33,410 nt of DNA. Origin: a virus. Made by a program: the position numbers and the translations under genes. Below are positions 5,595-12,842 of the stretch, piece by piece. Location of the stretch: IMG/VR virus record IMGVR_UViG_3300032323_002205, positions 1-33,410 of that record, one strand, 5' to 3'. Positions within the stretch are counted from its first letter, which is position 1, and each line of letters starts with the position of its first letter. The notes beneath the pieces are model-generated. The model did no database searches, was not told the origin of the DNA, and saw only the letters and a list, made by a program, of their open reading frames with translations.

Positions 5595-6479
5595 ATGCCG
5601 AAGATCACTAACATTCACAACCTCCCTCAGACGTTGGTCAATCTCGCTATGCGGGACACCTATAGTCGGGGCAACGCACACATATCTGTGACCGAGCTTA
5701 TCGGCTCGCCCAAGATCCGCATCCTCAAGCACGAGAAGCGGGACGACATCGTGGTCGATGTGTCGGACATGCTCTGGTCTCTGATGGGCCGTGCCATGCA
5801 CACGGTCGTTGAGCAGGGCGCGGACAGCGAACACATCGCTGAGGAGCGGCTGTTCGCTATGGTCAGCGGCTGGCGCCTGTCTGGTGGCATCGACCTCCAG
5901 ATCCTTGGCAACGACACTGACGGCGGTCGAGAGGTCGCCCTGTCTGATTACAAGATGACAACAGCCTGGGCGGTGATGAACGAGAAGGAGGATTGGGAGC
6001 GGCAGCTTAACTGCTACGCCTACCTCATCGAAGTGACGCGCGGCTGGACCGTCACAGGTCTGACGATCAACGCCATCATCCGCGACTGGAACCGGCACGA
6101 GGCAGAGCGTCGTCCGGACTATCCGCAAATCCCGTTTGCAGTTCTGCCCCAAACACTCTGGAGCCCGCAGGCAAGGCAGGCATACGTCACTGAGCGTATT
6201 CGTATCCACCAAGACGCGGAGCGCAACTTTGATTGGGGCGATGCCATGCCCGACTGCACCGACGAGGAACGCTGGTTCCGACCCGGCAAGCTGGCGGTCA
6301 TGAAAGAAGGGCGCGTCAAAGCCCTCAAGCTTTTTGAAACCAACGAGAGAGAAGAGGCCGAAGACTATGCGAGAGAAAATAAGGGGCGCGTTGAAGAGCG
6401 TCCTGGGGAAAATCTCCGATGCGAAAAATACTGTCAGGTCGCGCCTTGGTGCGAGCAGCACAAGTCAAGCAAGGCGTGA
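5595..6479 (+). CDS. PD-(D/E)XK nuclease, RecB/Cas4 type
   Basis: A 294-residue nuclease. The RecB-family motifs appear in order: HxxxE (His69, Glu73), GGID (Asp100), SDYK (Asp118, Lys120) and QLNCY (Gln137, Tyr141). The C-terminus has CEKYCQVAPWC (Cys276, Cys280, Cys286); with Cys221 these could hold an iron-sulfur cluster as in Cas4 and AddB, although the spacing CX3CX5C is not exactly theirs. It probably trims DNA ends to feed the ERF annealing protein encoded downstream. It starts at an ATG without a binding site, just after an inverted repeat, and heads the plus-strand operon. Confidence 0.85.
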   Translation: MPKITNIHNLPQTLVNLAMRDTYSRGNAHISVTELIGSPKIRILKHEKRDDIVVDVSDMLWSLMGRAMHTVVEQGADSEHIAEERLFAMVSGWRLSGGIDLQILGNDTDGGREVALSDYKMTTAWAVMNEKEDWERQLNCYAYLIEVTRGWTVTGLTINAIIRDWNRHEAERRPDYPQIPFAVLPQTLWSPQARQAYVTERIRIHQDAERNFDWGDAMPDCTDEERWFRPGKLAVMKEGRVKALKLFETNEREEAEDYARENKGRVEERPGENLRCEKYCQVAPWCEQHKSSKA

Positions 6480-6576
6480 CTGGGGAGCCGCCACTGTTGC
6501 TCTGCTCCTGATCTTCCTTGGTGGTTTCTCCGGCAGCTTGGCTGCTGGCGTGATTATCCGCTGGCTCTTCCAATGA
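6367..6576 (+). CDS. Small membrane protein overlapping the nuclease gene
   Basis: A 69-residue protein: a basic N-terminal half (MREKIRGALKSVLG...) followed by one hydrophobic segment, ATVALLLIFLGGFSGSLAAG, and IIRWLFQ. The ATG at 6367 lies 113 bases inside the nuclease gene in another frame and is preceded by GAAGAGG; an in-frame TTG at 6334 is possible but weaker. The stop overlaps the next start by 4 bases (ATGA). A single-span protein with its N-terminus in the cytoplasm is inferred. Roles such as holin-like or exclusion protein are open. Confidence 0.55.
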   Translation: MREKIRGALKSVLGKISDAKNTVRSRLGASSTSQARRDWGAATVALLLIFLGGFSGSLAAGVIIRWLFQ

Positions 6577-6800
6577 AGATCACCAAGCAAGTCAGGGATC
6601 ACATTGGTTTGGCGGTGAAGGAGTTGGATGAGGCGGGCATCCCCTGGGAACTTGAAGCTGGGGGCAAGCACTTCCGCCTTGTCTATTTTGTTGGGGGCAG
6701 AGAGTTCGGCATGACGGTTTCCAATAGCCCGTCCGACGTGCGTTCTGCACTCAACCTTCGTAGCCAAGTTCGTAACTCTATTCGTCGTGGGGCAGCATGA
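6573..6800 (+). CDS. Conserved small phage protein, HicA-like pattern
   Basis: A 75-residue protein: helix VRDHIGLAVKELDEAG, beta-like IPWELEAGGKHFRLVYFVGG, then SPSDVRSALNLRSQVRNSIRR. The glycine-histidine turn with flanking strands recalls the small double-stranded-RNA-binding fold of HicA toxins, and the SPSDxR...RxxVR tail is common in phage proteins of unknown function. No HicB partner is next to it, so a toxin role is unlikely. It overlaps both neighbours by 4 bases. Confidence 0.65.
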   Translation: MKITKQVRDHIGLAVKELDEAGIPWELEAGGKHFRLVYFVGGREFGMTVSNSPSDVRSALNLRSQVRNSIRRGAA

Positions 6801-7219
6801 CCTGGGAACGTATCCAAACTCAGCTTGGCCGGGGCGACAGCGTCACTGTTTCGTGGCGCATCCCTGGTGGGCGAGCAACGCCTGCTCTCGCAGTGTCGTT
6901 GAGCAAGTCTGTCTGTCAGCGCCTTGGCCTTACCAAGAACGAGAAAGGCTCTCCCGTTCAGCGCGTTGTCGTTGAGCGCGACCGTATGGCTGGCAAGATC
7001 CGCATGAGCGTCGCTCCGAATGGAACGCCCCGTCATGAATGCAGACACATTGCGTGGAAGGATGGCGGCTGTTCGGTTGGTGTGCCGCTCGATGACGTGA
7101 AGCTGCCCGCCAAGAAACCCGCCCAGGATGTTGCGTGGGATGTGGTTGATGGCTGGCTCGTGGTGAAGCTGCCCCATTGGGCGTGCCCCATGATCCAGAT
7201 CTCGGGGAAAGCGGCGTGA
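6797..7219 (+). CDS. Hypothetical phage protein
   Basis: A 140-residue protein of unknown function. The first half reads MTWERIQTQLGRGDSVTVSWR and a helix SKSVCQRLGL; the second half is beta-rich with three cysteines or histidines that do not form a clear metal site. ATG 6797 overlaps the previous stop by 4 bases, and the stop overlaps the GTG start of the next gene. Nothing in it identifies a family. Confidence 0.7.
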   Translation: MTWERIQTQLGRGDSVTVSWRIPGGRATPALAVSLSKSVCQRLGLTKNEKGSPVQRVVVERDRMAGKIRMSVAPNGTPRHECRHIAWKDGGCSVGVPLDDVKLPAKKPAQDVAWDVVDGWLVVKLPHWACPMIQISGKAA

Positions 7220-7434
7220 TCGAACGAGCGTTTATGTTGGCTAGGCTTTCGGTTGCTCTGTCTGAAAACGCAAGGCGTTTGGCTGAACAGGGAAAGCTAA
7301 ATCGCGCCATGAGATCCTTGGCTCTTGCCGATGCGCTTCAACACGCGGCGGGCGGCGACAAGGTCGGGAAGAAGCTGGCGCTTCAGGATGCGAGGTCGCA
7401 TCGCAAGGCTGAAAGGAAAGAGAAGCGTGTCTGA
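7216..7434 (+). CDS. Small helical phage protein
   Basis: A 72-residue protein that is helical throughout: AFMLARLSVALSENARRLAE, then LNRAMRSLALADALQ, then a very basic end RSHRKAERKEKRV. The GTG start at 7216 gives a GTGA overlap with the preceding stop, in keeping with the rest of the chain; an ATG at 7234 is the alternative. The basic tail could bind nucleic acid, which is inference only. Confidence 0.6.
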   Translation: MIERAFMLARLSVALSENARRLAEQGKLNRAMRSLALADALQHAAGGDKVGKKLALQDARSHRKAERKEKRV

Positions 7435-7594
7435 TATCGTTCCTCCGCTCGTCCTGCTGTGGTGCATCGTCGCGATGGTCGCGCATGTCATCGCGTGCGT
7501 GGCAACCAATTGGGCCGCGATGCTGATCGCTGGCCTCGTGTTCTTCCCGGTCGGCATTGTGCATGGGACCGGCGTTATCTTTGGGTGGTGGTGA
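7427..7594 (+). CDS. 55-residue two-span membrane protein
   Basis: It begins with GTG at 7427, 7 bases after GAAAGGAAAG, and encodes MSDIVPPLVLLWCIVAMVAH then IACVATNWAAMLIAGLVFFP and IVHGTGVIFGWW, giving two membrane spans with a very short turn. The start overlaps the previous stop by 8 bases and the stop shares one base with the next ATG. Two-span phage proteins of this size can be holins or exclusion proteins, but no lysis gene is next to it. Confidence 0.6.
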   Translation: MSDIVPPLVLLWCIVAMVAHVIACVATNWAAMLIAGLVFFPVGIVHGTGVIFGWW

Positions 7595-7821
7595 TGGCTG
7601 ACCTTTATCTCGACTCCGTCGAAGTGTGCCGTCGCCTTTCCGCCGCCTGCAAAAACGCAGGCAGTCAGAAGGCGTTCGCTGAGAAGCACAGCCTGTCTGC
7701 CGCCTACGTCTGCGACGTGCTGAACGCGCGTCGTGAACCGGGCCAGTCCATCCTTGATGCGCTGGGTCTGGTTCGTGTCGTCCGATACCGAGTTAAGTCC
7801 ACCAAGAAGGGAGAAGAGTGA
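7594..7821 (+). CDS. Small helix-turn-helix DNA-binding protein
   Basis: A 75-residue protein with a Cro/XRE-like helix-turn-helix at about residues 23-50: SQKAFAEKHSLSAAYVCDVL followed by NARREPG, where the second half is the recognition helix. The closing ILDALGLVRVVRYR is typical of small phage regulators of this kind. It probably regulates phage transcription. ATG 7594 overlaps the upstream stop by one base, and its own stop overlaps the next start as TGATG. Confidence 0.75.
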   Translation: MADLYLDSVEVCRRLSAACKNAGSQKAFAEKHSLSAAYVCDVLNARREPGQSILDALGLVRVVRYRVKSTKKGEE

Positions 7822-8321
7822 TGTCTGATAATGTTCACGCCCTGCGCCGCATCGCCAACGTTGTTGGCCTGTCGCACGCCACCGTCATCAATGACGCAGC
7901 CGACGAGCTTGATGTGCTTCGCCATGCGCTGAAGCAGATCAATGGCTACTCACGGAAGTTCATCCAGCACACGGAAGCGCCGCAGCAGGAGAAGCCTCAG
8001 CCGGTGATTCGCTATGATGGGCAGAACCCTGTCTGGGATAAGTATGCTGCGATGAACCTGTCCCCCAAGAGGCAGATGAAGTTTGCCTTTGAGTCTATCC
8101 CCAACCTCACGCCTGAGCAGATGGAGATGTTTGGTTATCACAAGATGACCAACAGGGCGTGGAGGCTGGTTCGTCGGCTCAGTCTGCTTGATCGCCGCTC
8201 ATTCATCTATGCTCGTGCGGAGAAGATCAGGTTCATGGACAACGTGGGAAGGGTCACGCTCAGCGAGGTTGCTATCCTCCGCAGCAAGATCCTGAACCAG
8301 CACCAGAAGAAGGCTGCGTGA
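7821..8321 (+). CDS. Hypothetical phage protein with DNA-binding-like helices
   Basis: A 166-residue, helix-rich, basic protein of unknown function. The N-terminal part, ALRRIANVVGLSHATVINDA, looks like a helix-turn-helix, but no family is clear. The C-terminal part (about 90-166) is basic: MTNRAWRLVRRLSLLDRRSF and SEVAILRSKILNQHQKK. ATG 7821 is chosen over a GTG one codon earlier; GGGAGAAGAG lies just upstream. It directly follows the helix-turn-helix gene, so the two may work together. Confidence 0.65.
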   Translation: MSDNVHALRRIANVVGLSHATVINDAADELDVLRHALKQINGYSRKFIQHTEAPQQEKPQPVIRYDGQNPVWDKYAAMNLSPKRQMKFAFESIPNLTPEQMEMFGYHKMTNRAWRLVRRLSLLDRRSFIYARAEKIRFMDNVGRVTLSEVAILRSKILNQHQKKAA

Positions 8322-8593
8322 TGGGGCAGAATGACGCAGCCGCTGAGCGTAGCGCCCACGTCGAAAGGGGTGGGCGCAGCATTCCGGGCGAGAGCTTTCT
8401 CATCGAGGTGAAGCCTGGGGTTTTCCAGATAAAGGCTGTGGCTGTGGCTGAGCGAGAAATCGCTCGGCTGCGCGCCGCCCTAGAGAAGATCGCACACAGC
8501 GCAGACTACGACACGATCATCAGCCCTGACGGTGACAGACACCAGCAGGCTATCGACATCGCACTTGCGACGCTGGAGGGATGCAATGCCTGA
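8321..8593 (+). CDS. Small coiled-coil protein
   Basis: A 90-residue protein of unknown function. It has an N-terminal beta-like segment (GESFLIEVKPGVFQIKAVAV) and then the charged helix EREIARLRAALEKIAHSA, similar in style to the coiled-coil family at the left end of the window. ATG 8321 overlaps the previous stop as TGATG and is preferred over a GTG one codon upstream. Confidence 0.65.
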   Translation: MGQNDAAAERSAHVERGGRSIPGESFLIEVKPGVFQIKAVAVAEREIARLRAALEKIAHSADYDTIISPDGDRHQQAIDIALATLEGCNA

Positions 8594-8882
8594 CGAACTT
8601 CCTGTTCCGAAGAGATGGAAGTTGGCTGCTCCTGAGTTTGGGGAACAGAAAGACCGCCGCAGGAACGCTCGCAACGGAACCGTCTGCGGCGTTCTGATCT
8701 GGGACTACGAAGAGGCAGAGGGAGAAGTCCTCTTGCATCCGCACTTCTTTTGCGGATCTGCGCTTGAAGCCGCAGACGCCATCCAAGATTGGTCCGGTCT
8801 TCTTGATAGAGAATACAACGCAGGCTTCCCCGTTTTCGGTCAGAGAAGAAAGAATAAGACTGAGGGAAAAGAAGATGTCTGA
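8586..8882 (+). CDS. Hypothetical phage protein
   Basis: A 98-residue protein: MPDELPVPKRWKLAAPEFG, a basic KDRRRNARN, then VCGVLIWDYEEAEGEVLLHP and an acidic/aromatic segment ending in a very basic tail QRRKNKTEGKEDV. The ATG at 8586 follows GGAGGG and overlaps the previous stop. Function is not recognised. Confidence 0.65.
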   Translation: MPDELPVPKRWKLAAPEFGEQKDRRRNARNGTVCGVLIWDYEEAEGEVLLHPHFFCGSALEAADAIQDWSGLLDREYNAGFPVFGQRRKNKTEGKEDV

Positions 8883-9120
8883 CGACAACGTGGTCATCCT
8901 GCCCGTGATCTCCACCCTTCCCGTTCCGGTGGAGCGCATCCTTGAGCAAGCCATGAAGGCCGACCTCAAGATGTGCATCGTCATCGGTATGAACCAAGAT
9001 GAGTCGCCGTACTTCGCCAGCAGCGAACCAGACGGCGGCGACATTCTCTGGTGGATGGAGAGGGCAAAGCTTGCACTGCTGCATGTCGGCGGCGCTTGGC
9101 CTGGACGCGAGGAGCAGTAG
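8875..9120 (+). CDS. Conserved small phage protein
   Basis: An 81-residue protein. The segment GMNQDESPYFASSEPDGGD followed by ILWWMERAKLALL is a pattern I know from many short phage hypothetical proteins of similar length, but none has a known role. It starts at ATG 8875 after GAAAAGAAG and overlaps the upstream stop by 8 bases. Confidence 0.7.
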   Translation: MSDDNVVILPVISTLPVPVERILEQAMKADLKMCIVIGMNQDESPYFASSEPDGGDILWWMERAKLALLHVGGAWPGREEQ

Positions 9121-9122
9121 CA

Positions 9123-9473
9123 ATGTCTGACGATGGTGTGGCGCTGGCGCGCAGGCTGTTCATGCACGTCAAGGATGGCGGCACAGTGACGGCGATGGAT
9201 CTGTCTAGGCTGGTGTCTGAAATGGAGAAGATCCAGCACGAGCGAGGTATGGCTTGGGCAGAACGAGATAGGCTGGCGGCTGATCTGTCTGAGGCCAACA
9301 ATGCAATCCTGACCTGGATCGAAAAGTCCCTGCATCTGACTGCGATGAATATGGAGCAGTCCCTTGCCCTTCGCCGCATCGGCATGCCGGGCAAGGACAT
9401 TGGCTACTGTCGGGATGGTCATGAGATCGCCGCGCTGATCGCACGCGACGCCCTGAAGGATGGCGAGCGATGA
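9123..9473 (+). CDS. Coiled-coil protein ending in ALKDG
   Basis: A 116-residue protein of unknown function. The charged helix KIQHERGMAWAERDRLAADL followed by SEANNAIL is a likely coiled coil, and the protein ends ARDALKDGER. This matches the plan of the paralogue family at 47-1444, and again the ALKDG codons (CTGAAGGATGG) supply the ribosome binding site of the next gene. It is therefore a distant member of that family about 8 kb away. Confidence 0.65.
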   Translation: MSDDGVALARRLFMHVKDGGTVTAMDLSRLVSEMEKIQHERGMAWAERDRLAADLSEANNAILTWIEKSLHLTAMNMEQSLALRRIGMPGKDIGYCRDGHEIAALIARDALKDGER

Positions 9474-9781
9474 CGGACCTTGGTGAGAAGCCGGTCTGCT
9501 CTTGCGGACTTTACAGCGGGCAGACTTGCTCTCGTCAGCCTTGTCTTCTGAGGGGCATTTCCGCTGAGGAGGTTCGGCAAGCCTATCACCAGGGCGTCGC
9601 AAGCGCGACGTGGAGGTATGCGGCTCAGAGCCACCAGTTTCCGCTGGTGCCGCAGATGCCGTTCTTTCGTGAAGCAATGCAGCCCATTGGCTGCATCTGC
9701 CCGCCGGGCGCGAACAAGGAATGCGAGAACCCGGCGTGCCCTCGTAAATCCCACATCAACGTCACGTCTTCGGGAGTTTAG
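9470..9781 (+). CDS. Cysteine-rich small protein
   Basis: A 103-residue protein with two cysteine clusters: CSCGLYSGQTCSRQPC near residues 9-24 and CICPPGANKECENPACPRK near residues 75-93. They could each bind zinc. Between them is SAEEVRQAYHQGVASATWRY, a helix. ATG 9470 overlaps the previous stop by 4 bases. No family is recognised; the last gene of this kind in the chain is at 10522. Confidence 0.65.
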   Translation: MTDLGEKPVCSCGLYSGQTCSRQPCLLRGISAEEVRQAYHQGVASATWRYAAQSHQFPLVPQMPFFREAMQPIGCICPPGANKECENPACPRKSHINVTSSGV

Positions 9782-9783
9782 AC

Positions 9784-10026
9784 ATGGACGCAGAAGAATG
9801 GGCCGACGAGATTTACGCGGCCACCGGCATGGTGGTGAACGCCGAGCAGGCGACAGCCATCAGCAAGATGATCATGAACGCGCGCATCCTTGCGCTCGAT
9901 GAAGCATGGGAAGTCATTGCAGACAGGCCCGTGAATGAAGACGGTCTCACGTTCACCGAAATCATGAACCGCGATCAGGAGATGATGGACGCCATCAGGG
10001 CGCTGAAAAGGACCGGCTATGTCTGA
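9784..10026 (+). CDS. Hypothetical small acidic protein
   Basis: An 80-residue acidic, helical protein: MDAEEWADEIYAATGMVVN, NAEQATAISKMIMNARILAL and a C-terminal helix NRDQEMMDAIRALKRTGYV. It starts 2 bases after the previous stop and overlaps the next start by 8 bases. Function is unknown. Confidence 0.65.
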   Translation: MDAEEWADEIYAATGMVVNAEQATAISKMIMNARILALDEAWEVIADRPVNEDGLTFTEIMNRDQEMMDAIRALKRTGYV

Positions 10027-10366
10027 CGAAGGCATGAGCCCATACACCATCATCTGCAACATGCTGGAACGTAGCGTCGGCTTCAACGAAGCAGACAAGC
10101 TCGCGACCGAAGCCTTCGAGCGGCTTGCCGCGCAGGGCTTTGTGGTGGTCCATGCCAAGGCTGTCATCCAGCAGCACGGCAAGGTGACTGTCAGCCGCGA
10201 GTTGGTTGAGAGCGTGCTTGATGATGCTGAGGCGTATGTGAGGATCGACTACCACACGCAAGGCGACATCAGAGATGTTCATCCTGCCCTAAGACATAAG
10301 TATCTCAGGGATATGGAGGACATCTGGAAGCTGTGGGCAGAGGTAAGGGGGACGAACAATGAGTGA
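10019..10366 (+). CDS. Hypothetical phage protein
   Basis: A 115-residue protein with helices ATEAFERLAAQGFVVVHA and VSRELVESVLDDAEAYVR. The middle, AQGFVVVHAKAVIQQHGKVTV, may form a short sheet. The ATG at 10019 overlaps the previous stop by 8 bases. No family is recognised. Confidence 0.65.
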   Translation: MSDEGMSPYTIICNMLERSVGFNEADKLATEAFERLAAQGFVVVHAKAVIQQHGKVTVSRELVESVLDDAEAYVRIDYHTQGDIRDVHPALRHKYLRDMEDIWKLWAEVRGTNNE

Positions 10367-10529
10367 CTATGAACGGCTCTTCCGCCTGTTCGATGAGGCG
10401 ATGGGCGCGCTGAAGACGCTGGCCGACGAGGCTGAGGTGAAGGGCGAGACATACGCCTCAAGGCTGGTTGACGAGATGATCGACCGCCTCATCACCGCAA
10501 GGCAAGTGGTGGAGGGGGACGATGACTGA
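10359..10529 (+). CDS. 56-residue acidic helical protein
   Basis: The frame starts at ATG 10359, overlaps the upstream stop by 8 bases and runs to TGA 10527-10529, itself overlapping the next ATG at 10522. It encodes MSDYERLFRLFDEAMGALKT, a charged turn and SRLVDEMIDRLITARQVVEG, ending in three aspartates. It is a two-helix acidic protein of unknown function. Frame continuity on both sides supports it as a real gene. Confidence 0.6.
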   Translation: MSDYERLFRLFDEAMGALKTLADEAEVKGETYASRLVDEMIDRLITARQVVEGDDD

Positions 10530-10785
10530 CGGCGTCTATCACTGCGAGTGCGACCCGCACGGCGACAACGCCAAGTGCGACAGGCCCTGCGCGAAACCCT
10601 GGGGAGTGCCAATGAAGAACGAGCGCATCACCACCGACTTTGCTGAGGGCTGGCGCGCTGGCTTTGAGGCAGCACGAGTACAGCTTGAGGCGGCAGCAGA
10701 GAGGGCGATGGCCGACTACAGGTCTGTCATGAAAGCTATGAGAGCGGTGGAAACTCCTGCCCCGAAGCGAAGGGAGGAGGCGTGA
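10522..10785 (+). CDS. Cys/His N-terminus, helical C-terminus small protein
   Basis: An 87-residue protein. The N-terminus has YHCECDPHGDNAKCDRPC, a likely zinc-binding knuckle, and the rest is a long helix, GWRAGFEAARVQLEAAAERA then MADYRSVMKAMRAVE, with a basic tail. ATG 10522 overlaps the previous stop by 8 bases. An internal ATG at 10612 with GGGGAG upstream could give a short form without the cysteines. Confidence 0.65.
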   Translation: MTDGVYHCECDPHGDNAKCDRPCAKPWGVPMKNERITTDFAEGWRAGFEAARVQLEAAAERAMADYRSVMKAMRAVETPAPKRREEA

Positions 10786-11255
10786 TGCACCACGATGTCA
10801 CGCTGAGCCCGAGCGAGTACCTTATGGCTGCGGCTGTCGGAACTCTCAGACATTCGGAGAGCCTTCAGTTTAACCGCAAGCCTAACCACGGTCTGGATTC
10901 AGACGCGGACCTTCTCGGCATCCACGTCCTTGGTGCTGCGGGAGAGTTGGCTGTGGCGCGTGTGCTGAACCGCTATTGGGGTGGCGATGTCGCCAGCTTC
11001 AAGCGGGCGGATCTCGGTCACTCGGTGCAAGTCCGCACGCGCAGCAAGCCAGACTACGACCTCATCATACGGCACGATGACAAGCCTGAAGATGTCTATG
11101 TGCTGGTGACAGGTACGCCGACCCGCCTTCGAGTTCACGGCTGGATCCGTGGGGCAGAAGGCAGGAAGGACGAGTGGCTCAAGACACACGGCGACCGACC
11201 GGCTGCGTGGTTCGTGCCGCAGAGCGCGCTGCGTCCCCTCAAGAAGAAGGAGTAA
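10785..11255 (+). CDS. Phage protein with possible nuclease-like fold
   Basis: A 156-residue protein. Its pattern is a helix with GAAGELAVARVLNRYWGG, then FKRADLGHSVQVRTRSKPDY and a strand VYVLVTG, then HGWIRGAEGRKDEW and WFVPQSALRPL. Glu, Asp and the QVR strand fall in the order of a PD-(D/E)XK-type core with Arg in place of Lys, which I would not call active without a profile search. The ATG at 10785 overlaps the previous stop as TGATG. Confidence 0.65.
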   Translation: MHHDVTLSPSEYLMAAAVGTLRHSESLQFNRKPNHGLDSDADLLGIHVLGAAGELAVARVLNRYWGGDVASFKRADLGHSVQVRTRSKPDYDLIIRHDDKPEDVYVLVTGTPTRLRVHGWIRGAEGRKDEWLKTHGDRPAAWFVPQSALRPLKKKE

Positions 11256-11259
11256 GAAA

Positions 11260-11484
11260 ATGACTGAGCCATATCAGACAGCCGAGTGTGTGGCTGACTT
11301 CAACGAAGTGCAGTGGAAGAAGTTCGGCAGCAGGATCGGGGATCGGTGGAGCTTCAGCCTGCCGCCTCACGAGATGCAGAACCTCGAAGCTCTTCTGCCC
11401 AACCACGTCCTGTCGGCACAGAACATCAAGATGGGACCGGGCGCAGAGATCATCCTGGGCAAGCTGACCAAGAAGAAGGACTGA
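11260..11484 (+). CDS. Hypothetical small phage protein
   Basis: A 74-residue protein, MTEPYQTAECVADFNEVQWK and onward, ending in lysines. The segment FSLPPHEMQNLEALLPNHVL followed by a strand IKMGPGAEIILGKL suggests a small alpha/beta fold. ATG 11260 follows AAGAAGGAGTAAGAAA. It ends 4 bases before the MazG-like gene. No family is recognised. Confidence 0.65.
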   Translation: MTEPYQTAECVADFNEVQWKKFGSRIGDRWSFSLPPHEMQNLEALLPNHVLSAQNIKMGPGAEIILGKLTKKKD

Positions 11485-11488
11485 ACCA

Positions 11489-11848
11489 ATGAACGTGTTT
11501 GACGACCAAGCCAAGTTCATGCTGGCCTGCGACCAGACGGTTGGCAATGAGAACTTCAGGCAGTTTGAACTCTACCTGCATCTCATTCAGGAGGAGTTGG
11601 GAGAACTGCTGGAAGCAGTAGATGAGAGCGACAACGTCGAGGTCTTCGACGCACTGCTGGACATCATCGTTGTTTGTATCGGGGCAGGACACTCGCTTGG
11701 TCTCCCCATGCAGGCGGGATGGGAAGAAGTTGTCCGGTCTAATATGGCTAAGGTTGATCCCACCACCGGATTTGTTCGCAAGCGCGAAGATGGAAAGATA
11801 CTCAAGCCGGAAGGATGGACGCCTCCTCAGCTTGACAAGCTCCTCTGA
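11489..11848 (+). CDS. MazG-like nucleotide pyrophosphohydrolase
   Basis: A 119-residue all-alpha NTP pyrophosphatase of the MazG/HisE superfamily. The metal-binding motif EExxE (Glu35, Glu36, Glu39 in LIQEELGELLEAV) is followed by DALLD (Asp54 to Asp58), then an HSLGLPMQAGWEEV helix and a VVRSNMAKVDP segment typical of phage forms. Phage MazG proteins hydrolyse NTPs or dNTPs, or alarmone-like nucleotides, and may tune host metabolism; the substrate cannot be read from the sequence. It precedes the recombination genes by 33 bases. Confidence 0.8.
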   Translation: MNVFDDQAKFMLACDQTVGNENFRQFELYLHLIQEELGELLEAVDESDNVEVFDALLDIIVVCIGAGHSLGLPMQAGWEEVVRSNMAKVDPTTGFVRKREDGKILKPEGWTPPQLDKLL

Positions 11849-11881
11849 CTGGGTAAGATAGGCTCACTGAAGGAGAGAAGC

Positions 11882-12559
11882 ATGAAGCCAGATACCATCA
11901 AGGCTATCATCGACACGCGAGAACAAGTCGGTAGCCTTGGCAAGTCTGCCATGAACCCTCATGGCCGATATAGGTACGTATCTATTGATACGTACTACGA
12001 GAAGGTGGCTGTCGCTGCCGCCAAGAATGGCCTGTCCTGGATCGCGTCCGAGAGCGACTTCCAGATCATGCCCGACGTGGGCAAGACCGGCATCATCAAG
12101 GCCACCTACAACGTGTCTCTGATGCATGTGAAGGGTGACTTCATCAAGGACTTCACCACCCTCACGATCATCCACCCGATCCAGGGGGCACAGACCGTTG
12201 GTTCTGCCATGTCCTATCTGGACAAGGTGTTCATGCGTCAGTTGTTCTCCGTCGCTACGGGCGAGAAGGACGGGGACGCGGACGAGACGAACCCGGCTGA
12301 CATCATCGGCGCGGAGATGAAGGCTGCGCCGAAGGAAGTCCCGGCTGCTGATAGCGAGAAGATCAAGCAGATCGAGGCCACCTTCGTGACCTTCGCCGGG
12401 ACTTGCCAGAGCGAGAACGAGCTTAAGGACTTCTGGTCTGAGAACTACGAGGCCCGGAATGTCCTCAAGGAACACGCACCCGAAGCGCTGAAGCGCGCGA
12501 CCGCCGCCTTCACCAAGCGCAAGGAAGAACTCAAGAAGGAGAAGTCTGATGGAAACTAA
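11882..12559 (+). CDS. ERF-family single-strand annealing recombinase
   Basis: A 225-residue protein of the ERF family, which anneals complementary single strands during phage recombination and genome circularisation. The core YRYVSIDTYYEKVAVAAAKN and the later GSAMSYLDKVFMRQLFSVAT with GEKDGDADE are family landmarks. The C-terminal third (about 150-225) is a charged helical tail with ERF-like lysine and glutamate runs. ATG 11882 follows AAGGAGAG. The gene overlaps the SSB-like gene by 11 bases, and a RecB-like nuclease gene heads the same strand, giving a nuclease-annealase-SSB set. Confidence 0.9.
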   Translation: MKPDTIKAIIDTREQVGSLGKSAMNPHGRYRYVSIDTYYEKVAVAAAKNGLSWIASESDFQIMPDVGKTGIIKATYNVSLMHVKGDFIKDFTTLTIIHPIQGAQTVGSAMSYLDKVFMRQLFSVATGEKDGDADETNPADIIGAEMKAAPKEVPAADSEKIKQIEATFVTFAGTCQSENELKDFWSENYEARNVLKEHAPEALKRATAAFTKRKEELKKEKSDGN

Positions 12560-12824
12560 GAAGTATTACGGCGGGGCTCTCTTCATCAACCGCAACAAGA
12601 CCAACGAGAAGGCTCCCGATCTCAGCGGCGACGTTGAGATCAACATGGAGACGCTGAAGGCGCTGGTCGAGCTTGCCAAGAAGAACGAGCCGCTGAAGAT
12701 GCGGATGGCTGGTTGGGTCAAGGAAGGCAGGAGCGGGAAGTTCTATTCGATCCAGCTTTCTGAGAACAAGCAGCAGGAAAAGCCGAAGCCGAAGCTTGCC
12801 TTTGACGACGACATTCCCTTCTGA
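12549..12824 (+). CDS. Small single-stranded DNA-binding-like protein
   Basis: A 91-residue protein. It opens with YYGGALFINRNKTNEKAPDL, has strands MRMAGWVKEG and KFYSIQLSE and ends in the acidic FDDDIPF, closely resembling the acidic phenylalanine tail that SSB proteins use to recruit partners. The middle is compatible with a small OB fold. Its overlap with the ERF gene fits a role in coating ssDNA for annealing. I am confident of the tail and of the context, less of the fold. Confidence 0.7.
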   Translation: METKKYYGGALFINRNKTNEKAPDLSGDVEINMETLKALVELAKKNEPLKMRMAGWVKEGRSGKFYSIQLSENKQQEKPKPKLAFDDDIPF

Positions 12825-12842
12825 TCTTCGGAGAGTGCGGCA

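Noticed and set aside
5526-6461. Open frame of 311 codons on the minus strand
   Set aside because: Antisense of the RecB-like nuclease, which has all catalytic motifs in order.
8550-9677. Open frame of 375 codons on the minus strand
   Set aside because: Crosses five tightly coupled plus-strand genes with good starts; composition is Ser/Arg/Pro-rich and no domain is seen.
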